Shown here in pieces: positions 18,105 through 29,059 of a stretch of 64,000 nt of DNA. Location of the stretch: positions 124,001-188,000 of the forward strand of contig NZ_JBKEIT010000005.1 of NCBI RefSeq assembly GCF_046365375.1. The letters are read 5' to 3'. This DNA is from Butyricimonas muris (GTDB lineage: Bacteria > Bacteroidota > Bacteroidia > Bacteroidales > Marinifilaceae). The notes beneath the pieces are model-generated. The model searched no databases. It was given only the letters and a program-made list of their open reading frames with translations, and was not told where the DNA came from. A program made the translations under genes and the position numbers. Numbering within the stretch: the stretch's first letter is position 1; each line of letters begins with the position of its first letter.

Positions 18105-21100
18105 TTAGAATCCAAATTTCAATGTAAACGTGTATTGCCTCGGCACGGGAAGCGCAACCCCACCGGAACGCACGAACTCGGGATCTTGCCCTTTCAGTTT
18201 TTTATCCGACAATAACAGGGCTACATTAGAAATCGCCGCTCTTACGGATAAATTATTCAGCTTTATTTTCTTCACGATATTCGACGGCACGTTGTAGGTC
18301 ACGTAAATATCTTTCAAGCGAATGAAATCCCCTTTAGCCACGCGTACGTTAGAATAATTATAAGCATTGTACGCTCTTTCCAGATAAGGGTAATTCTGAT
18401 TATCGCGCACGGTAGGGATAGCCGGAATATTGGTTATCTCTTCATCTCCGGGCAACATCCAGCGATCAGCAAATTCTCGTCCCATTCCCAACAAATCGGA
18501 ATACCGGGCACTGAATGAAGGGTAAAGACGCAATTTACTTCCGAACTGGTAGGTGAAGAATATACCTACCTTGAAATTCTTGAAGTTAAACGTGTTGTCA
18601 AACCCACCAATCATTTTCGGGTCAACCGGTCCCTCGTAAATCAAGTAATCCGTTTTATTCACCTCTTCAAAATTAACCTCCCCGACAGTAGCCACCCCGT
18701 TCTCGTTCATCAACACGGGCATACCTTCACTATTCAATCCGACAAACGGTATGGAATAGAGTCCCCGCACAGGGTAATTCTCCTTCGGGTATCCCTCTAC
18801 CGGCAACAAGTCTATCACCCGCGGGTTCGAGTACAAGTTGGTAATTTTATTCTTGTTGTAAGAGAAGGTCATATTTGTTTCCCACTTGAAACCACGGGTA
18901 TTGATATTTTTCGTGTTCAACGTGAACTCAAACCCGTGAGAAGTCATATCCGCGTAGTTGGCAAACTTGAAACTCTTTCCCCCGATACCGGCAGACCGCA
19001 TCAAACCGATCAAATCGAAACCGGAACGTTTGTACCAGTCAACGGTCAGACTGAAACGGTTATTGAATATACCCAAGTCCATACCGATGTTCAACTCGTA
19101 TTGCTTTTCCCAAGTAATATCAGAGTTCTCCAGTTCCTCGATATAAATACCGTTCTCCCGGTAATCCACCGGACGATACTGTATCGCGTTTCTATATACC
19201 ACTGCCGCATTAGTGGCGGGTCCCATGTTAGCCGTCAACCCGTATGTCGCGCGGAATGTCCATCTTGACAACCACTCGGTATGCCGCAGGAACCATTCAC
19301 TCTTCAAATGCCATGCACCACTGACGTTCCACGTCGGCAGCCAACGGGAAGTTTTCGATTTACCCAATTTGTTGGAACCGTCATAACGTACCGTACCGTT
19401 CAACGTGTACCGCTCGTTGAAGGAATACCCCGCCGTGGCAAACAGAGCCACAAACCGATCGGTCATATTTTTGTAATCGAAATAAGAAAGTCCTTGTTCT
19501 ATCGCTTTTTTCAATATCCTGTAATCCACGAAAGGAACATTTCCCCGGTCATATTGCATCCCGTAACCATAGTTCTCGGAAGCCGTACGTTTGGTACTTT
19601 TCAATTCCATTCCCACCAACACGCTCACGTTGTGGAAATCATTCAATAAATCGTTGTAACCCGCCATCCCGCGGAAATAATAGTTCAGCAGGGAGTTATC
19701 CGAACGGGTATAGAAACCACCTTTCGGTAACACGGAAACAGGTACCCCGGTAATATTATCCGGGTCCCGGTACAAATTACCGTTATATTCGCGTACCATC
19801 GTGTTATAATCCGCCCGGTAAGACTCCGCCATATTGGAATTTTCGTGAATCTGATGTTCCCGGCTACTCTTCACGTAACGCACGGAACCCATCAATTTCA
19901 CGTTAAGCGGCCTCCACGGTTTCAACTCCACTTCCGCTTGAAACCGCGTATCCAACAACTCGATATCAATCTGGTTATTATCCAACTCGTTCAAGATGCT
20001 GAACGGGGCATAATTCATCACGTAATACTCGGGATTCCCATTGTCATCCCTCGGACGCAGCACCCGGCTTGTGTTTAAGGCATAACTGAACGGGTTGATA
20101 TCAAACGCCCGCGAAATTGTTCCCGCTTGCGCATCCACTGCCCGGGAAAGAGTTCCCGGTGCTTTCTGCAAACGCATGGAGCCGTTTGTCAATATGTTTA
20201 TATTAATCCACTTGGCAAGATCTATCGTTGTATTGATATTCGCCGTAAAACGCTTCACGTCATCCGTGGGCGACCACCCCGGGTCACCGAAATAACTCAA
20301 AGAAGCATAGAATCTAGCCTTTTCCAATCCCGTTGTCATGGACACGGAATGACTTTGCTGTATACTCGGGCGGAAAAGTGCCTTGAACCAATTCGTGTTC
20401 AACTTCTCGTATTTTTGCAAGAACTTTGCCCGTCCTTCCCGGGTATTCTCAACTTCAAAACCCGACTCGTCATAATAGTCACTCAAGGCATCGTACATTT
20501 TACGATAAACACCACCGTTAGCACCGTTCCGTATCCCCACGTAACTCAGCCAACCTTTACTTTCCAAATCAAGGTACACACCCATCTGTTGCTGGGAATT
20601 CATGATGTTGTACTCCCGATAGGAAGGCACTTGCCGCACGGAAAACTCTCCCGAATAATTCAACTTCATCTGTCCTACTTTACCCTTTTTAGTCGTGATT
20701 ACAATCACGCCGTTCATGGCTCTCGCCCCGTAAAGAGCTGTTGCCGAAGCATCTTTCAATATCTGGAAGGTTTCGATATCATCCCCGTTCAGACCTGCCA
20801 CGGCGGAACTGATCAAAGTAGTAGCGTCACCCGATGAAAGTTCGTCGGCACTAACCTCTACCACGTCTTCCAACACCACCCCGTCGATTACCCACAAAGG
20901 TCGCATTTCTCCGAAAATAGAAGAAGAACCTCGAATTTTCAATTTAGGAGCCGCACCGAAAGTACCCGACACGTTCTGTATGGCAACGCCGGCAGCTTTT
21001 CCTTGCAACATACGGGCGATGTCATTCGCCCCGTCCGATTCCAGCTGATCGGCTCTCACCACGGATGCCGCACCGGTAAAGAGTTTACGGTCAATCGTCT

Positions 21101-21524
21101 GGTAACCGGTCACAACGACCTCGTCAATAGATTGTACATCTTCCTGCAACACGACCTTTCTCAACGCCCTCGTGTCCGTGCTGCTTATTTCCCGGTTCTT
21201 GTAACCGACATAAGTAAATATCAAAGTATATTTCCCACCCGGAAGTGTCAATTTAAATTTTCCATCGGCATCCGAAACCGTACCCGCTTGTGTACCTTTA
21301 ATCTTAATCGTCACACCGGGAAGCGAAGTACTAGCTTCATCAAAAACCTGACCTTGTATAATGACACTGGAATCCTTTTTCACGGTATCCCGCGTGAAAA
21401 CGTTCCTTGCCGTCATCACGTTACTTATCTCCCGCTCCGCGAACAAATGCCCGTTCCACGCTACAAGAAAAAATAACAGCAAGTATATATTTCGTAATTT
21501 ATTCTGAATCATATTCATAAACAT
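18105..21524 (-). CDS. SusC/RagA TonB-dependent transporter without STN domain, module 2
   Basis: 1139 aa; signal peptide about residues 1-29. A carboxypeptidase-like regulatory domain follows (about 55-127: GQVFDEASTSLPGVTIKIKG), then the TonB-box/plug start DEVVVTGYQ (134-142), plug with ATALYGARAMNGVIVITT, and a 22-strand-type barrel ending in an aromatic residue (TFTLKFGF). Unlike its module-1 paralogue it has no N-terminal STN signalling domain, so it should import but not signal to the FecR anti-sigma factor. It starts 19 bp after the module-1 DUF4302 gene. Confidence 0.95.
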   Translation of the reverse strand: MFMNMIQNKLRNIYLLLFFLVAWNGHLFAEREISNVMTARNVFTRDTVKKDSSVIIQGQVFDEASTSLPGVTIKIKGTQAGTVSDADGKFKLTLPGGKYTLIFTYVGYKNREISSTDTRALRKVVLQEDVQSIDEVVVTGYQTIDRKLFTGAASVVRADQLESDGANDIARMLQGKAAGVAIQNVSGTFGAAPKLKIRGSSSIFGEMRPLWVIDGVVLEDVVEVSADELSSGDATTLISSAVAGLNGDDIETFQILKDASATALYGARAMNGVIVITTKKGKVGQMKLNYSGEFSVRQVPSYREYNIMNSQQQMGVYLDLESKGWLSYVGIRNGANGGVYRKMYDALSDYYDESGFEVENTREGRAKFLQKYEKLNTNWFKALFRPSIQQSHSVSMTTGLEKARFYASLSYFGDPGWSPTDDVKRFTANINTTIDLAKWININILTNGSMRLQKAPGTLSRAVDAQAGTISRAFDINPFSYALNTSRVLRPRDDNGNPEYYVMNYAPFSILNELDNNQIDIELLDTRFQAEVELKPWRPLNVKLMGSVRYVKSSREHQIHENSNMAESYRADYNTMVREYNGNLYRDPDNITGVPVSVLPKGGFYTRSDNSLLNYYFRGMAGYNDLLNDFHNVSVLVGMELKSTKRTASENYGYGMQYDRGNVPFVDYRILKKAIEQGLSYFDYKNMTDRFVALFATAGYSFNERYTLNGTVRYDGSNKLGKSKTSRWLPTWNVSGAWHLKSEWFLRHTEWLSRWTFRATYGLTANMGPATNAAVVYRNAIQYRPVDYRENGIYIEELENSDITWEKQYELNIGMDLGIFNNRFSLTVDWYKRSGFDLIGLMRSAGIGGKSFKFANYADMTSHGFEFTLNTKNINTRGFKWETNMTFSYNKNKITNLYSNPRVIDLLPVEGYPKENYPVRGLYSIPFVGLNSEGMPVLMNENGVATVGEVNFEEVNKTDYLIYEGPVDPKMIGGFDNTFNFKNFKVGIFFTYQFGSKLRLYPSFSARYSDLLGMGREFADRWMLPGDEEITNIPAIPTVRDNQNYPYLERAYNAYNYSNVRVAKGDFIRLKDIYVTYNVPSNIVKKIKLNNLSVRAAISNVALLLSDKKLKGQDPEFVRSGGVALPVPRQYTFTLKFGF

Positions 21525-21543
21525 TCTTTTTAAATCACATCGA

Positions 21544-22905
21544 TTATTCTTTTGTCAACACGATCCAACGTTTGGAGTCTGCCAGATTCACAAAATAATA
21601 CTGATTATTACCGGCCGGAACAATCGTGAATCCTGCCGGGTCGGTGAAGAACCGCCGAAATGTTTCGTAAGTAATCTGGGATTCCATGTTCGACCAAAAT
21701 TTATCATTATTACTCATCATCCTTCCCGGAATAAGCGAGAAGCGCAACTGGTCATCACGCAAAACCTCCATCTCCATACCCAAATCCAATGAACAATTCG
21801 CTTCGGCAAACCCGTTTTCCGCCCCGAAGAAACTCAGCCACGGACCGACCATCGTGCCATTGTAATTCAACTGCCACACGATTCTAATTTGTTTCAAACC
21901 GGCAAGCACCGCCAACGGATACCCGTTTTTCAACTCCTCGCACATAAACGACATATTGGAAAGCATTTTCACGATTTCCGACATAATAGCCATACTGGGT
22001 TCAAGTTTACCAATTTTCGCCAAACCAACCAGATCACTACCGCTCTGCATATCCCTCACCGAATTGTAGAATTGGAAAGGCGGTTTATGGCTATATTTCA
22101 AACTACCGATAACACCCGGAGTATTCGATTCAAACAAATCCTTTGCCTCGTTATATTTCAATGCGCCCAACACGACCCCGTTTACTTTAATTTTCGGCTG
22201 GAAGGCAATTCCTTCTTTCGTCCCGAAAACAGCCGTACGAGCCGTCTTGATTTCTTTCGTTTCATCATCGGCATACGTGTAACTTGCGCTACGGGTATCC
22301 GGATCATAAATCAGATTAATAGCCGTCTGGTTCATCATCAATCCCCTGAAAAAAGGTGCGTCTTTCGGTGGTGCCATCCGTTCGATATTCTTACGGGAAG
22401 CCTCCATTAACTCGGTCCAATCGGTTTCCTCGGCGGGAGTAAATACAAGTTTATTGCTGTATTTCTTTCCCAGAAACACGATAGAATCCGCCGAAATACT
22501 CTGTATCACGAACTCAAATTCTCCCTGTAATCCTTTTCCTTGGGGTTTATTTTTCGGATCTGCCAGATAGTGCAGGCAGGAATAAGTGTCAAAACTCAAC
22601 ACCGGACCTTGGGAAGCGTTAAAACTATAAGTAGAAACCGTAGTTTCCTCCACGAAGTCGGTATACACTCTGACATTTTCCGAGTCCAGAAACTTCATCA
22701 ACACATTATACCCCCCGTGGGTTTCCGGGTTAGGCACGTAAAGCATCCTCCAGCCGAACTCCGGTTTCACCAATTCTTGGGCACAATTATCAATCACTTT
22801 CTGAACCCGTACCACCGCATTCTCGTCAAATACCGTATCATTGTCCACGGTACAGGCAGTGAAGAATAGCCCCAGTATTATCCATGATAAATATATCTTT
22901 CTCAT
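21544..22905 (-). CDS. DUF4302 family lipoprotein, module 1
   Basis: 453 aa; lipobox GLFFTAC (Cys18). Same architecture as the 14344-15645 product (GWRMLYVPN; YSFNASQGPVLSFDTYS; EFVIQ). It lies 10 bp after the HExxH lipoprotein gene. Function unknown; by position a surface or periplasmic-face accessory of the import complex. Confidence 0.85.
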   Translation of the reverse strand: MRKIYLSWIILGLFFTACTVDNDTVFDENAVVRVQKVIDNCAQELVKPEFGWRMLYVPNPETHGGYNVLMKFLDSENVRVYTDFVEETTVSTYSFNASQGPVLSFDTYSCLHYLADPKNKPQGKGLQGEFEFVIQSISADSIVFLGKKYSNKLVFTPAEETDWTELMEASRKNIERMAPPKDAPFFRGLMMNQTAINLIYDPDTRSASYTYADDETKEIKTARTAVFGTKEGIAFQPKIKVNGVVLGALKYNEAKDLFESNTPGVIGSLKYSHKPPFQFYNSVRDMQSGSDLVGLAKIGKLEPSMAIMSEIVKMLSNMSFMCEELKNGYPLAVLAGLKQIRIVWQLNYNGTMVGPWLSFFGAENGFAEANCSLDLGMEMEVLRDDQLRFSLIPGRMMSNNDKFWSNMESQITYETFRRFFTDPAGFTIVPAGNNQYYFVNLADSKRWIVLTKE

Positions 22906-22915
22906 AATCTATGCT

Positions 22916-23782
22916 TTAATAGTTTCCTTGTACAACATCATCTATCGCCGTGTTTACAAGCTCCCGAAGCCTATCGATATCTATTCCCCACGACTCGTCA
23001 AGATAAGTTCTCACCATATCCAGCTTTTTCAGGATATTACTTTTCCCCGTTTCGTTCGAGATTTTCCCCAACAAGGCTTCCCACGATTCAGCCGTGTTTG
23101 TCACGTACTCCGCTACCACTTCCGCGAAATCCTCCCCCGGTTCTGCCATCGCGTAAGGTGTCACAAATCCCAGAGAACGGGCTTGTTCCACGCTATTCCC
23201 CGTCCATGTTGCAGAATAAGAATTCGGTGTAATCTGTTTAAATGCCAGATTATATTCCTTTTTCTGATTCAATATATGCGTAAACTCGTGGTGTAACACC
23301 CGGATGTAATGCATGACATTATCCCAATTTTTAGGATCATACTCCTCCAACTCATACAATACCACCTTTTTACCACCCTCGGCGGTACCTTGCGTCTTGG
23401 TACCGTCTTCATTCCAACCCGCACTTCCCAATAACAATATCTGCTTCGGAAAAATCGGGTTCATCACTTCCATCCCGCAAAGCTCCAGATAGGTATCAAT
23501 CCACCCGTGCTTCACCATCCGCAAGAAAGGAACAATCGTGTCTATCTGCGCCGGTATCAAGTTCTTATTGGCTTCTGTTTCGATATCTTTCCAACGATAA
23601 AGAACCTCTATATTGTGCGGCTTCACGTAATTTTCAAAAATCCACGTGTCAACTTCGTTCCAGACAGGCTCCTTTATATCGTAGATCGAGTCGTCGAACT
23701 TGGCATTTTCACTACATCCCGTCCATAATGCTTGGAAGGAAATCAATATAATAATGCTAAATAAAACTTTTTTCATAATCAT
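22916..23782 (-). CDS. Substrate-import-associated zinc metallohydrolase lipoprotein, module 1
   Basis: 288 aa; lipobox ALWTGC (Cys23; start at 23782 or the ATG two codons on). HEFTH (165-169) is the zinc-binding and catalytic motif and EDFAE about 50 residues later is conserved with the module-2 paralogue. Both also share a KQ-LLLGSAG segment. Predicted surface-anchored hydrolase acting before SusC/D uptake. Gap to SusD is 12 bp. Confidence 0.87.
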   Translation of the reverse strand: MIMKKVLFSIIILISFQALWTGCSENAKFDDSIYDIKEPVWNEVDTWIFENYVKPHNIEVLYRWKDIETEANKNLIPAQIDTIVPFLRMVKHGWIDTYLELCGMEVMNPIFPKQILLLGSAGWNEDGTKTQGTAEGGKKVVLYELEEYDPKNWDNVMHYIRVLHHEFTHILNQKKEYNLAFKQITPNSYSATWTGNSVEQARSLGFVTPYAMAEPGEDFAEVVAEYVTNTAESWEALLGKISNETGKSNILKKLDMVRTYLDESWGIDIDRLRELVNTAIDDVVQGNY

Positions 23783-23794
23783 CCGATTTATCCA

Positions 23795-25309
23795 TTAACG
23801 GGGATTCGGTTCCATCCCATAACTTACCGCTGTTACCGGAACCTGCAACAATCGCCGGGGATCGTCCTTGGTCAGAATATACTTATTCTGTGTTCCGTAT
23901 TCCTTGTGTGTCACTTCTATATTGAAGCGTTTGACATCAAACCAACGCATACCTTCCGAGCAAAACTCTCTCCGCTTCAGATCGGTGATATATTTCAACA
24001 CCAGCATCTGGTCTGCATCTATCTGATCTTTATACCATGGTTCCAATTCCACGCCATTCTTCTGTTCCCCGTAAAAACGTTTGATTTTTTCCAACGTCAC
24101 GGTATGAGAAGTCGGGTTATAACTGGTAATGCGCGTACTCAGAAACAGGTTAATATCCGCCAGAGCCTTGTCATAATCCTTTGTCATCGTGTAGGCTTCC
24201 GCCCGGTTCAACGCCACTTCTTCCATCGAGAAAGCCACGCAAAAAACATAGGGACGCCCTGTTGTCGATCCGGGATACGTGTTCTTGAAATACTCGTATG
24301 ATTTGTACAAAACGTAAGTCGGCGCCGCACCGAAAATCGGATAGATCAATTTCCCGCCGCATACCGGATCGTTATCCGGGAATATTTCGTTCTTCTTGCT
24401 CAACGAAAGCCCGTAACGGGAGAAACTCTCCGCCCGCCACCAGATGGAAACCCCGTTGGTCAACAACAATATGGCAGGTTCCCCGTAATTCGTGTACAAT
24501 TTCATGTACTCGATCACGTTCGAAGACACGGGCAAATAATTCTGCGTGTAATTTCTCAACAAATCTTTGTACCCGGTTCCTTCTCCCAAAACCTCCGTGC
24601 AATACGCCTGTACCTTATCCCACGAATCACCGCGATACAGATAATAACGGGCTGCAAACGCCGCCCCGGCAGCCTTCGTGAAATGGTATTTGGCAACATC
24701 GTAAGCGTTGTCTCGCAACAGAGGCAAACCTTCCGTCAAGTCACGCTCGATAAACTCGTACACCTCTTTCACCGTGTTACGGGTATAAATCACGAGAGCC
24801 TCCTTTTCCGGTTTTTCCACGTAAGCCACGCCTAAATCACTTGCCATCGTCGCCGGGTTATAATGTTTCCCCCAGAAATTGACCAGCATGAAATGAGCGT
24901 ATGCCCTCGCGACGAGCGCTTCTCCCCTGTACGGCTGAAGTTCCGGGGTATTTCCAAGGTTATCAATGGCTTCCAGCGCGTGATTCGCCGCAGCAATGGC
25001 ACGATAACAAGCATCCCAGTATTTCGTGGGCGAATCATAATCGTTGGTCGTGTTTTCCTCCCATTTATAAGCCTCTTCCTGCATCTGCGGATACACGGAA
25101 ACCTGCCACGTACCCTTATCGTCAGCGTTATCACTCATCCACTCGCCTTGCAGCATATAATGTCCCTCCGGGTATGCCGAAACCAACAAGGCCTTGATCG
25201 ACTCAACGTCCTTCAACTCGGTACGGTCATCGGGCACCTCACTCAAAAATGACTCACAGCCGATAAAAAGAGTCGAAAACAATAATACAATAAAAATATA
25301 CGATCTCAT
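23795..25309 (-). CDS. RagB/SusD family nutrient-binding lipoprotein, module 1
   Basis: 504 aa; lipobox TLFIGC (Cys18), then ESFLSEVPDDR. SusD features: YLYRGDSWDKV, VALNRAEAYTMT, WFDVKRFNIEV and a terminal MEPNPR. It caps the SusC at 25327-28980, 17 bp upstream. Substrate unknown; no glycoside hydrolase or polysaccharide lyase is coded nearby, while HExxH lipoproteins are, so a peptide or glycoprotein substrate is favoured. Confidence 0.95.
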   Translation of the reverse strand: MRSYIFIVLLFSTLFIGCESFLSEVPDDRTELKDVESIKALLVSAYPEGHYMLQGEWMSDNADDKGTWQVSVYPQMQEEAYKWEENTTNDYDSPTKYWDACYRAIAAANHALEAIDNLGNTPELQPYRGEALVARAYAHFMLVNFWGKHYNPATMASDLGVAYVEKPEKEALVIYTRNTVKEVYEFIERDLTEGLPLLRDNAYDVAKYHFTKAAGAAFAARYYLYRGDSWDKVQAYCTEVLGEGTGYKDLLRNYTQNYLPVSSNVIEYMKLYTNYGEPAILLLTNGVSIWWRAESFSRYGLSLSKKNEIFPDNDPVCGGKLIYPIFGAAPTYVLYKSYEYFKNTYPGSTTGRPYVFCVAFSMEEVALNRAEAYTMTKDYDKALADINLFLSTRITSYNPTSHTVTLEKIKRFYGEQKNGVELEPWYKDQIDADQMLVLKYITDLKRREFCSEGMRWFDVKRFNIEVTHKEYGTQNKYILTKDDPRRLLQVPVTAVSYGMEPNPR

Positions 25310-25326
25310 AAATATCTCGTTATTAA

Positions 25327-28300
25327 TTAAAACCCTAGTTTCACAGCCAAAGTAAATTGCCTTGGTACAGGTAAAGCGACACCGCCGGAACGAGCAAACT
25401 CGGGATCCTGACCTTTCAATTTTTTATCGGCATATAGAATACACAAATTCGACGCTGAAACCCTGAAGGAAAGATTCTCGATTTTCCATCCTTTTATCCA
25501 ATCCTTGGGTATATCATAACTAAGCGTGACCTCTTTCAAGCGGATAAAATCGCCTTTTGCCACACGTTCCGTGCTATAATTATAGGCATTATAAGCTAAC
25601 TCCAATTCAGGACTATTCTTGTATTGACGATGAGAAATTATAGCCGGTATCTTTGTATATTTTTCGTCTCCGGCAGCCATCCAACGATCGGCAAACTCGT
25701 TCGGGATAGCTTCATTATCATAGTAACGATATTTAAAAACAGGATCCAGCCAAATCTTACTCCCGAACTGGTAAGTAAAAAACACGGCTAAACGGAAATC
25801 TCCATACTTGAATGAATTATCGAAACCTCCCGTGAACTTCGGATCCGCTGACCCCATGTATTTCAAGAAATCGGTCTTCTGAACTTCTTGCAGGTTCAAA
25901 TCCGACACCGTAACTTCATGATCCTGATTCAAATAAGTCGGCAATCCCTGACTATTCAAACCTTTAAACGGGATAGCGTACACACCCCTGACAGGCTTTC
26001 CCTCCATGGGCGCCCCACTCGGTGATATCAATTGCATCACTTGTGAATTGGAAGCCAGATTCGTGATTTCATTTCTATTGTAAGCAAATGTCAGATTGGT
26101 TGTCCACGAGAATTTCGGTCGGATCATATTTTTAGTATTAATCGTCAACTCCACCCCATTGGACTTCATATCCGCATAATTGGCATATTTTAACGACTCC
26201 CCGCCAATACCCATCGTGCGCAGGATACCGATCAGATCGAACCCGTTACGGAAATAAACGTCCGTACTCACGCTCACCCGGTTATTCCAAAGACCGAGGT
26301 CTGCCCCCAGATTCAACTCGTATTGTTTCTCCCAAGTCAATTCCGAATTTTCCAAAGAGTGAATCACGATCTGATTTTCCTTCTCTGCCTGCGTGGGACG
26401 GAAAGAAACATCCCCCATGAACACGGCCTTCGCGTTCGTCGCCGGTCCCATACTTGCCGTCAGACCATACGTGGCACGCAACGTCAGCAAAGAGATATTA
26501 TCTATATCCTGCATAAAAGACTCTTCCTTCACGTTCCAAGCCCCACTGACATTCCACGTGGGCAACCACCGGGAAGAAGTAGCCTGTCCCATTCTATTCG
26601 AACCGTCATAACGCCCGGTTAGGTTTAACGTATACTTTCCCGCCCATGAAAAACTTCCGGTTAAAAACATGGCAACAAAACGATCATACGCGTTCTCCAA
26701 CCCGAAATACTGATCGTTCCGCTCCAGAATTTGTTTGATAATCCGGTAATCTATAAAAGGAACATTTCCCCGGTCATACTGGATACCGAAACCTTTAGAG
26801 TACGTTTCCCGACGATTGGTACTCCGCATTTCCATTCCCGCCATCACATTATACATGTGCCTCTCCGCAATCATTCCCGAATAATTGGTCGTCGCCCGAA
26901 AATAATAATTTAACAACCGGTTGTCCGTCCGGTTATAAAATCCCCCCTGCGGCAACACGGAGATAGCCGGCAACCCGGGAGTACTCGGATCATTATACAG
27001 GAAATTGTTACTACCGCGCACCGTTGCGTCATAATCAGCGCGATAACATTCCGCCAGATTGGAGCCTTCTTTAATTTTATGCTCCCGCGTGGACTTCACG
27101 AACCGTACTGCACCCAGTAACTTGATATCCCACCCGTCCAGCGGGCGAATTTCAAATTCGGCTTGAAATTTCGAATCCAGCATATCAATATCCAGATAAT
27201 TCAACTTCAACTCCTGTATAATATTAAACGGGGCGTAATTCATCACGTAATATTCCGGGTCCCCGTTCTCGTCATAAGGACGCATCGTGCGACTCGTATT
27301 CAGCGCGAAACTAAACGGGTTCAAGTCAAAATTACGCGATATCGAACCGTTCACCGGATCGGTTTCACGTCCTATCGTACCCGGAGCCCTTTGTTTACGA
27401 TAAGAGTGACTTGTCAGGAAATTGAATTTCAAATATTTATTTATATCAAAGGATGAATTCATATTGGCCGTGTAACGGGAAACGTTATCCCCGATCGTCC
27501 ATCCCGGATCGTTGAAAAAACTCAAAGAAGCGAAAAAACTGCTTCTCTCCGATCCCACGGAAAAACTAACCGAATGACTCTGTTGTATGGAATTTTTGAA
27601 CAATATCCCGAACCAATCCGTGTTCACCTTTTCATATTTCGACAAATAACGCATTCTATCCTCAGGCGTATTCTGTAACTCAAACCCGACCTGCGGGTCA
27701 TAATTATCCAAAGCATCGTACATCTTACGATACACACCTCCTTTAGCCGCACGGGAAACGTCCGCGTAATTCAACCAGCCTTTTTCTTCCAAATCCCGGT
27801 AAAACATCATCTGCTGCTGGGAATTCATGATATTATATTCTTGGTACATCGGTTTCACCCGCATCGTGAACTCCCCGGAATAACTCACCCGCATCGAACC
27901 TTTACTTCCCCGTTTCGTCGTGATCACGACAACCCCGTTCATGGCACGAGCCCCGTAAAGAGCCGTCGCGGAAGCATCTTTCAAAATCTGTATATTCTCG
28001 ATATCATCCGAGTTCACCCCCGCGACCGACGAACTGATCAACGTGGCAGCATCTCCCGAAGCCAAGTCATCAGCCGAAACGTCCACGACATCTTCCAGCA
28101 CGATACCGTCCACCACCCACAGCGGCTTCTGGTCGCCGTAAATGGACGACGCCCCGCGTACCCTCATCTTCGGTGCCGCACCAAAAGAACCCGACACGTT
28201 CTGAATCTGTACCCCGGAAGATTTTCCCTGTAACATACGTCCCACGTCATTGGAACCCGCCACCGCCAAATCGGCTGCTTTCACGATGTCGGCAGACCCC

Positions 28301-28980
28301 GTGAACAGCCGACGGTCAATCTTCTGGTACCCGGTAACTACCACCTCGTCCACCTGCAAGGATTTGTCCTTCATGACAATCGATAAACTCTTTTGTCCCG
28401 TGTAAGGAATCTCCTGTGTTTCCATTCCCACGAATGAAAATTGTAAAATCATGCCGGACACCCGGTCAGCCTCGAACTTGAAATTACCGTCAATATCCGT
28501 GGCGGCACCGGTTCCCGTACCCTTCACGACGACAGCGACACCCGGAAGTACTTCACCATGTTCATCCTTCACCGTCCCCGTGATCGTGACTTTTTTCGGG
28601 GGTTCTTGCTTGGCGACCTCTTTTTTCTTGATCACCACGTTATTCCCGTTCACCGTGTAGGTCAGGTTGGTTGCCTTCAAACATGAATCCAACACCTGCA
28701 AGGCCGGACGATTCTTCACGTCCACGTTCAAGTTCACGACAGTCTTCACATCCTGTGCCCCGTACATGAACACGTAAACAGTCTGCTTCTGGATTTCCCA
28801 GATCACCTGCTCAAGATTCACTTTCGTCATCTTGAGCGTTACATTTTTATTTTGTGCCAGAACAGGATGCGTGACCAGAATCCCCCCCAACAACAAAATA
28901 AACAACTTACCTCTCGCTTTCGAACTTTCTTTTAGTAATTTTTTCGTAAACAAAGAGATACCTCCTTCGTTTTTTTTCAT
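25327..28980 (-). CDS. SusC/RagA TonB-dependent transducer with STN domain, module 1
   Basis: 1217 aa. After a long signal region (to about residue 43) comes an STN domain (about 46-118: MTKVNLEQVIWEIQKQT ... YTVNGNNVVI), which in related systems contacts a FecR anti-sigma factor; then a carboxypeptidase-like domain (about 131-204), DEVVVTGYQ (211-219), plug (ATALYGARAMNGVVVITT) and barrel ending TLAVKLGF. It both imports and senses the substrate. It begins 79 bp downstream of fecR. Its plug and barrel resemble the module-2 SusC closely, indicating duplication. Confidence 0.96.
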   Translation of the reverse strand: MKKNEGGISLFTKKLLKESSKARGKLFILLLGGILVTHPVLAQNKNVTLKMTKVNLEQVIWEIQKQTVYVFMYGAQDVKTVVNLNVDVKNRPALQVLDSCLKATNLTYTVNGNNVVIKKKEVAKQEPPKKVTITGTVKDEHGEVLPGVAVVVKGTGTGAATDIDGNFKFEADRVSGMILQFSFVGMETQEIPYTGQKSLSIVMKDKSLQVDEVVVTGYQKIDRRLFTGSADIVKAADLAVAGSNDVGRMLQGKSSGVQIQNVSGSFGAAPKMRVRGASSIYGDQKPLWVVDGIVLEDVVDVSADDLASGDAATLISSSVAGVNSDDIENIQILKDASATALYGARAMNGVVVITTKRGSKGSMRVSYSGEFTMRVKPMYQEYNIMNSQQQMMFYRDLEEKGWLNYADVSRAAKGGVYRKMYDALDNYDPQVGFELQNTPEDRMRYLSKYEKVNTDWFGILFKNSIQQSHSVSFSVGSERSSFFASLSFFNDPGWTIGDNVSRYTANMNSSFDINKYLKFNFLTSHSYRKQRAPGTIGRETDPVNGSISRNFDLNPFSFALNTSRTMRPYDENGDPEYYVMNYAPFNIIQELKLNYLDIDMLDSKFQAEFEIRPLDGWDIKLLGAVRFVKSTREHKIKEGSNLAECYRADYDATVRGSNNFLYNDPSTPGLPAISVLPQGGFYNRTDNRLLNYYFRATTNYSGMIAERHMYNVMAGMEMRSTNRRETYSKGFGIQYDRGNVPFIDYRIIKQILERNDQYFGLENAYDRFVAMFLTGSFSWAGKYTLNLTGRYDGSNRMGQATSSRWLPTWNVSGAWNVKEESFMQDIDNISLLTLRATYGLTASMGPATNAKAVFMGDVSFRPTQAEKENQIVIHSLENSELTWEKQYELNLGADLGLWNNRVSVSTDVYFRNGFDLIGILRTMGIGGESLKYANYADMKSNGVELTINTKNMIRPKFSWTTNLTFAYNRNEITNLASNSQVMQLISPSGAPMEGKPVRGVYAIPFKGLNSQGLPTYLNQDHEVTVSDLNLQEVQKTDFLKYMGSADPKFTGGFDNSFKYGDFRLAVFFTYQFGSKIWLDPVFKYRYYDNEAIPNEFADRWMAAGDEKYTKIPAIISHRQYKNSPELELAYNAYNYSTERVAKGDFIRLKEVTLSYDIPKDWIKGWKIENLSFRVSASNLCILYADKKLKGQDPEFARSGGVALPVPRQFTLAVKLGF

Positions 28981-29059
28981 ACATTTGTAAGATTAAAGTT
29001 CAACATACTTTAATTAATTGTAACAAACAAACACGTGGCGAGCTCCAATTCCCCACGTG

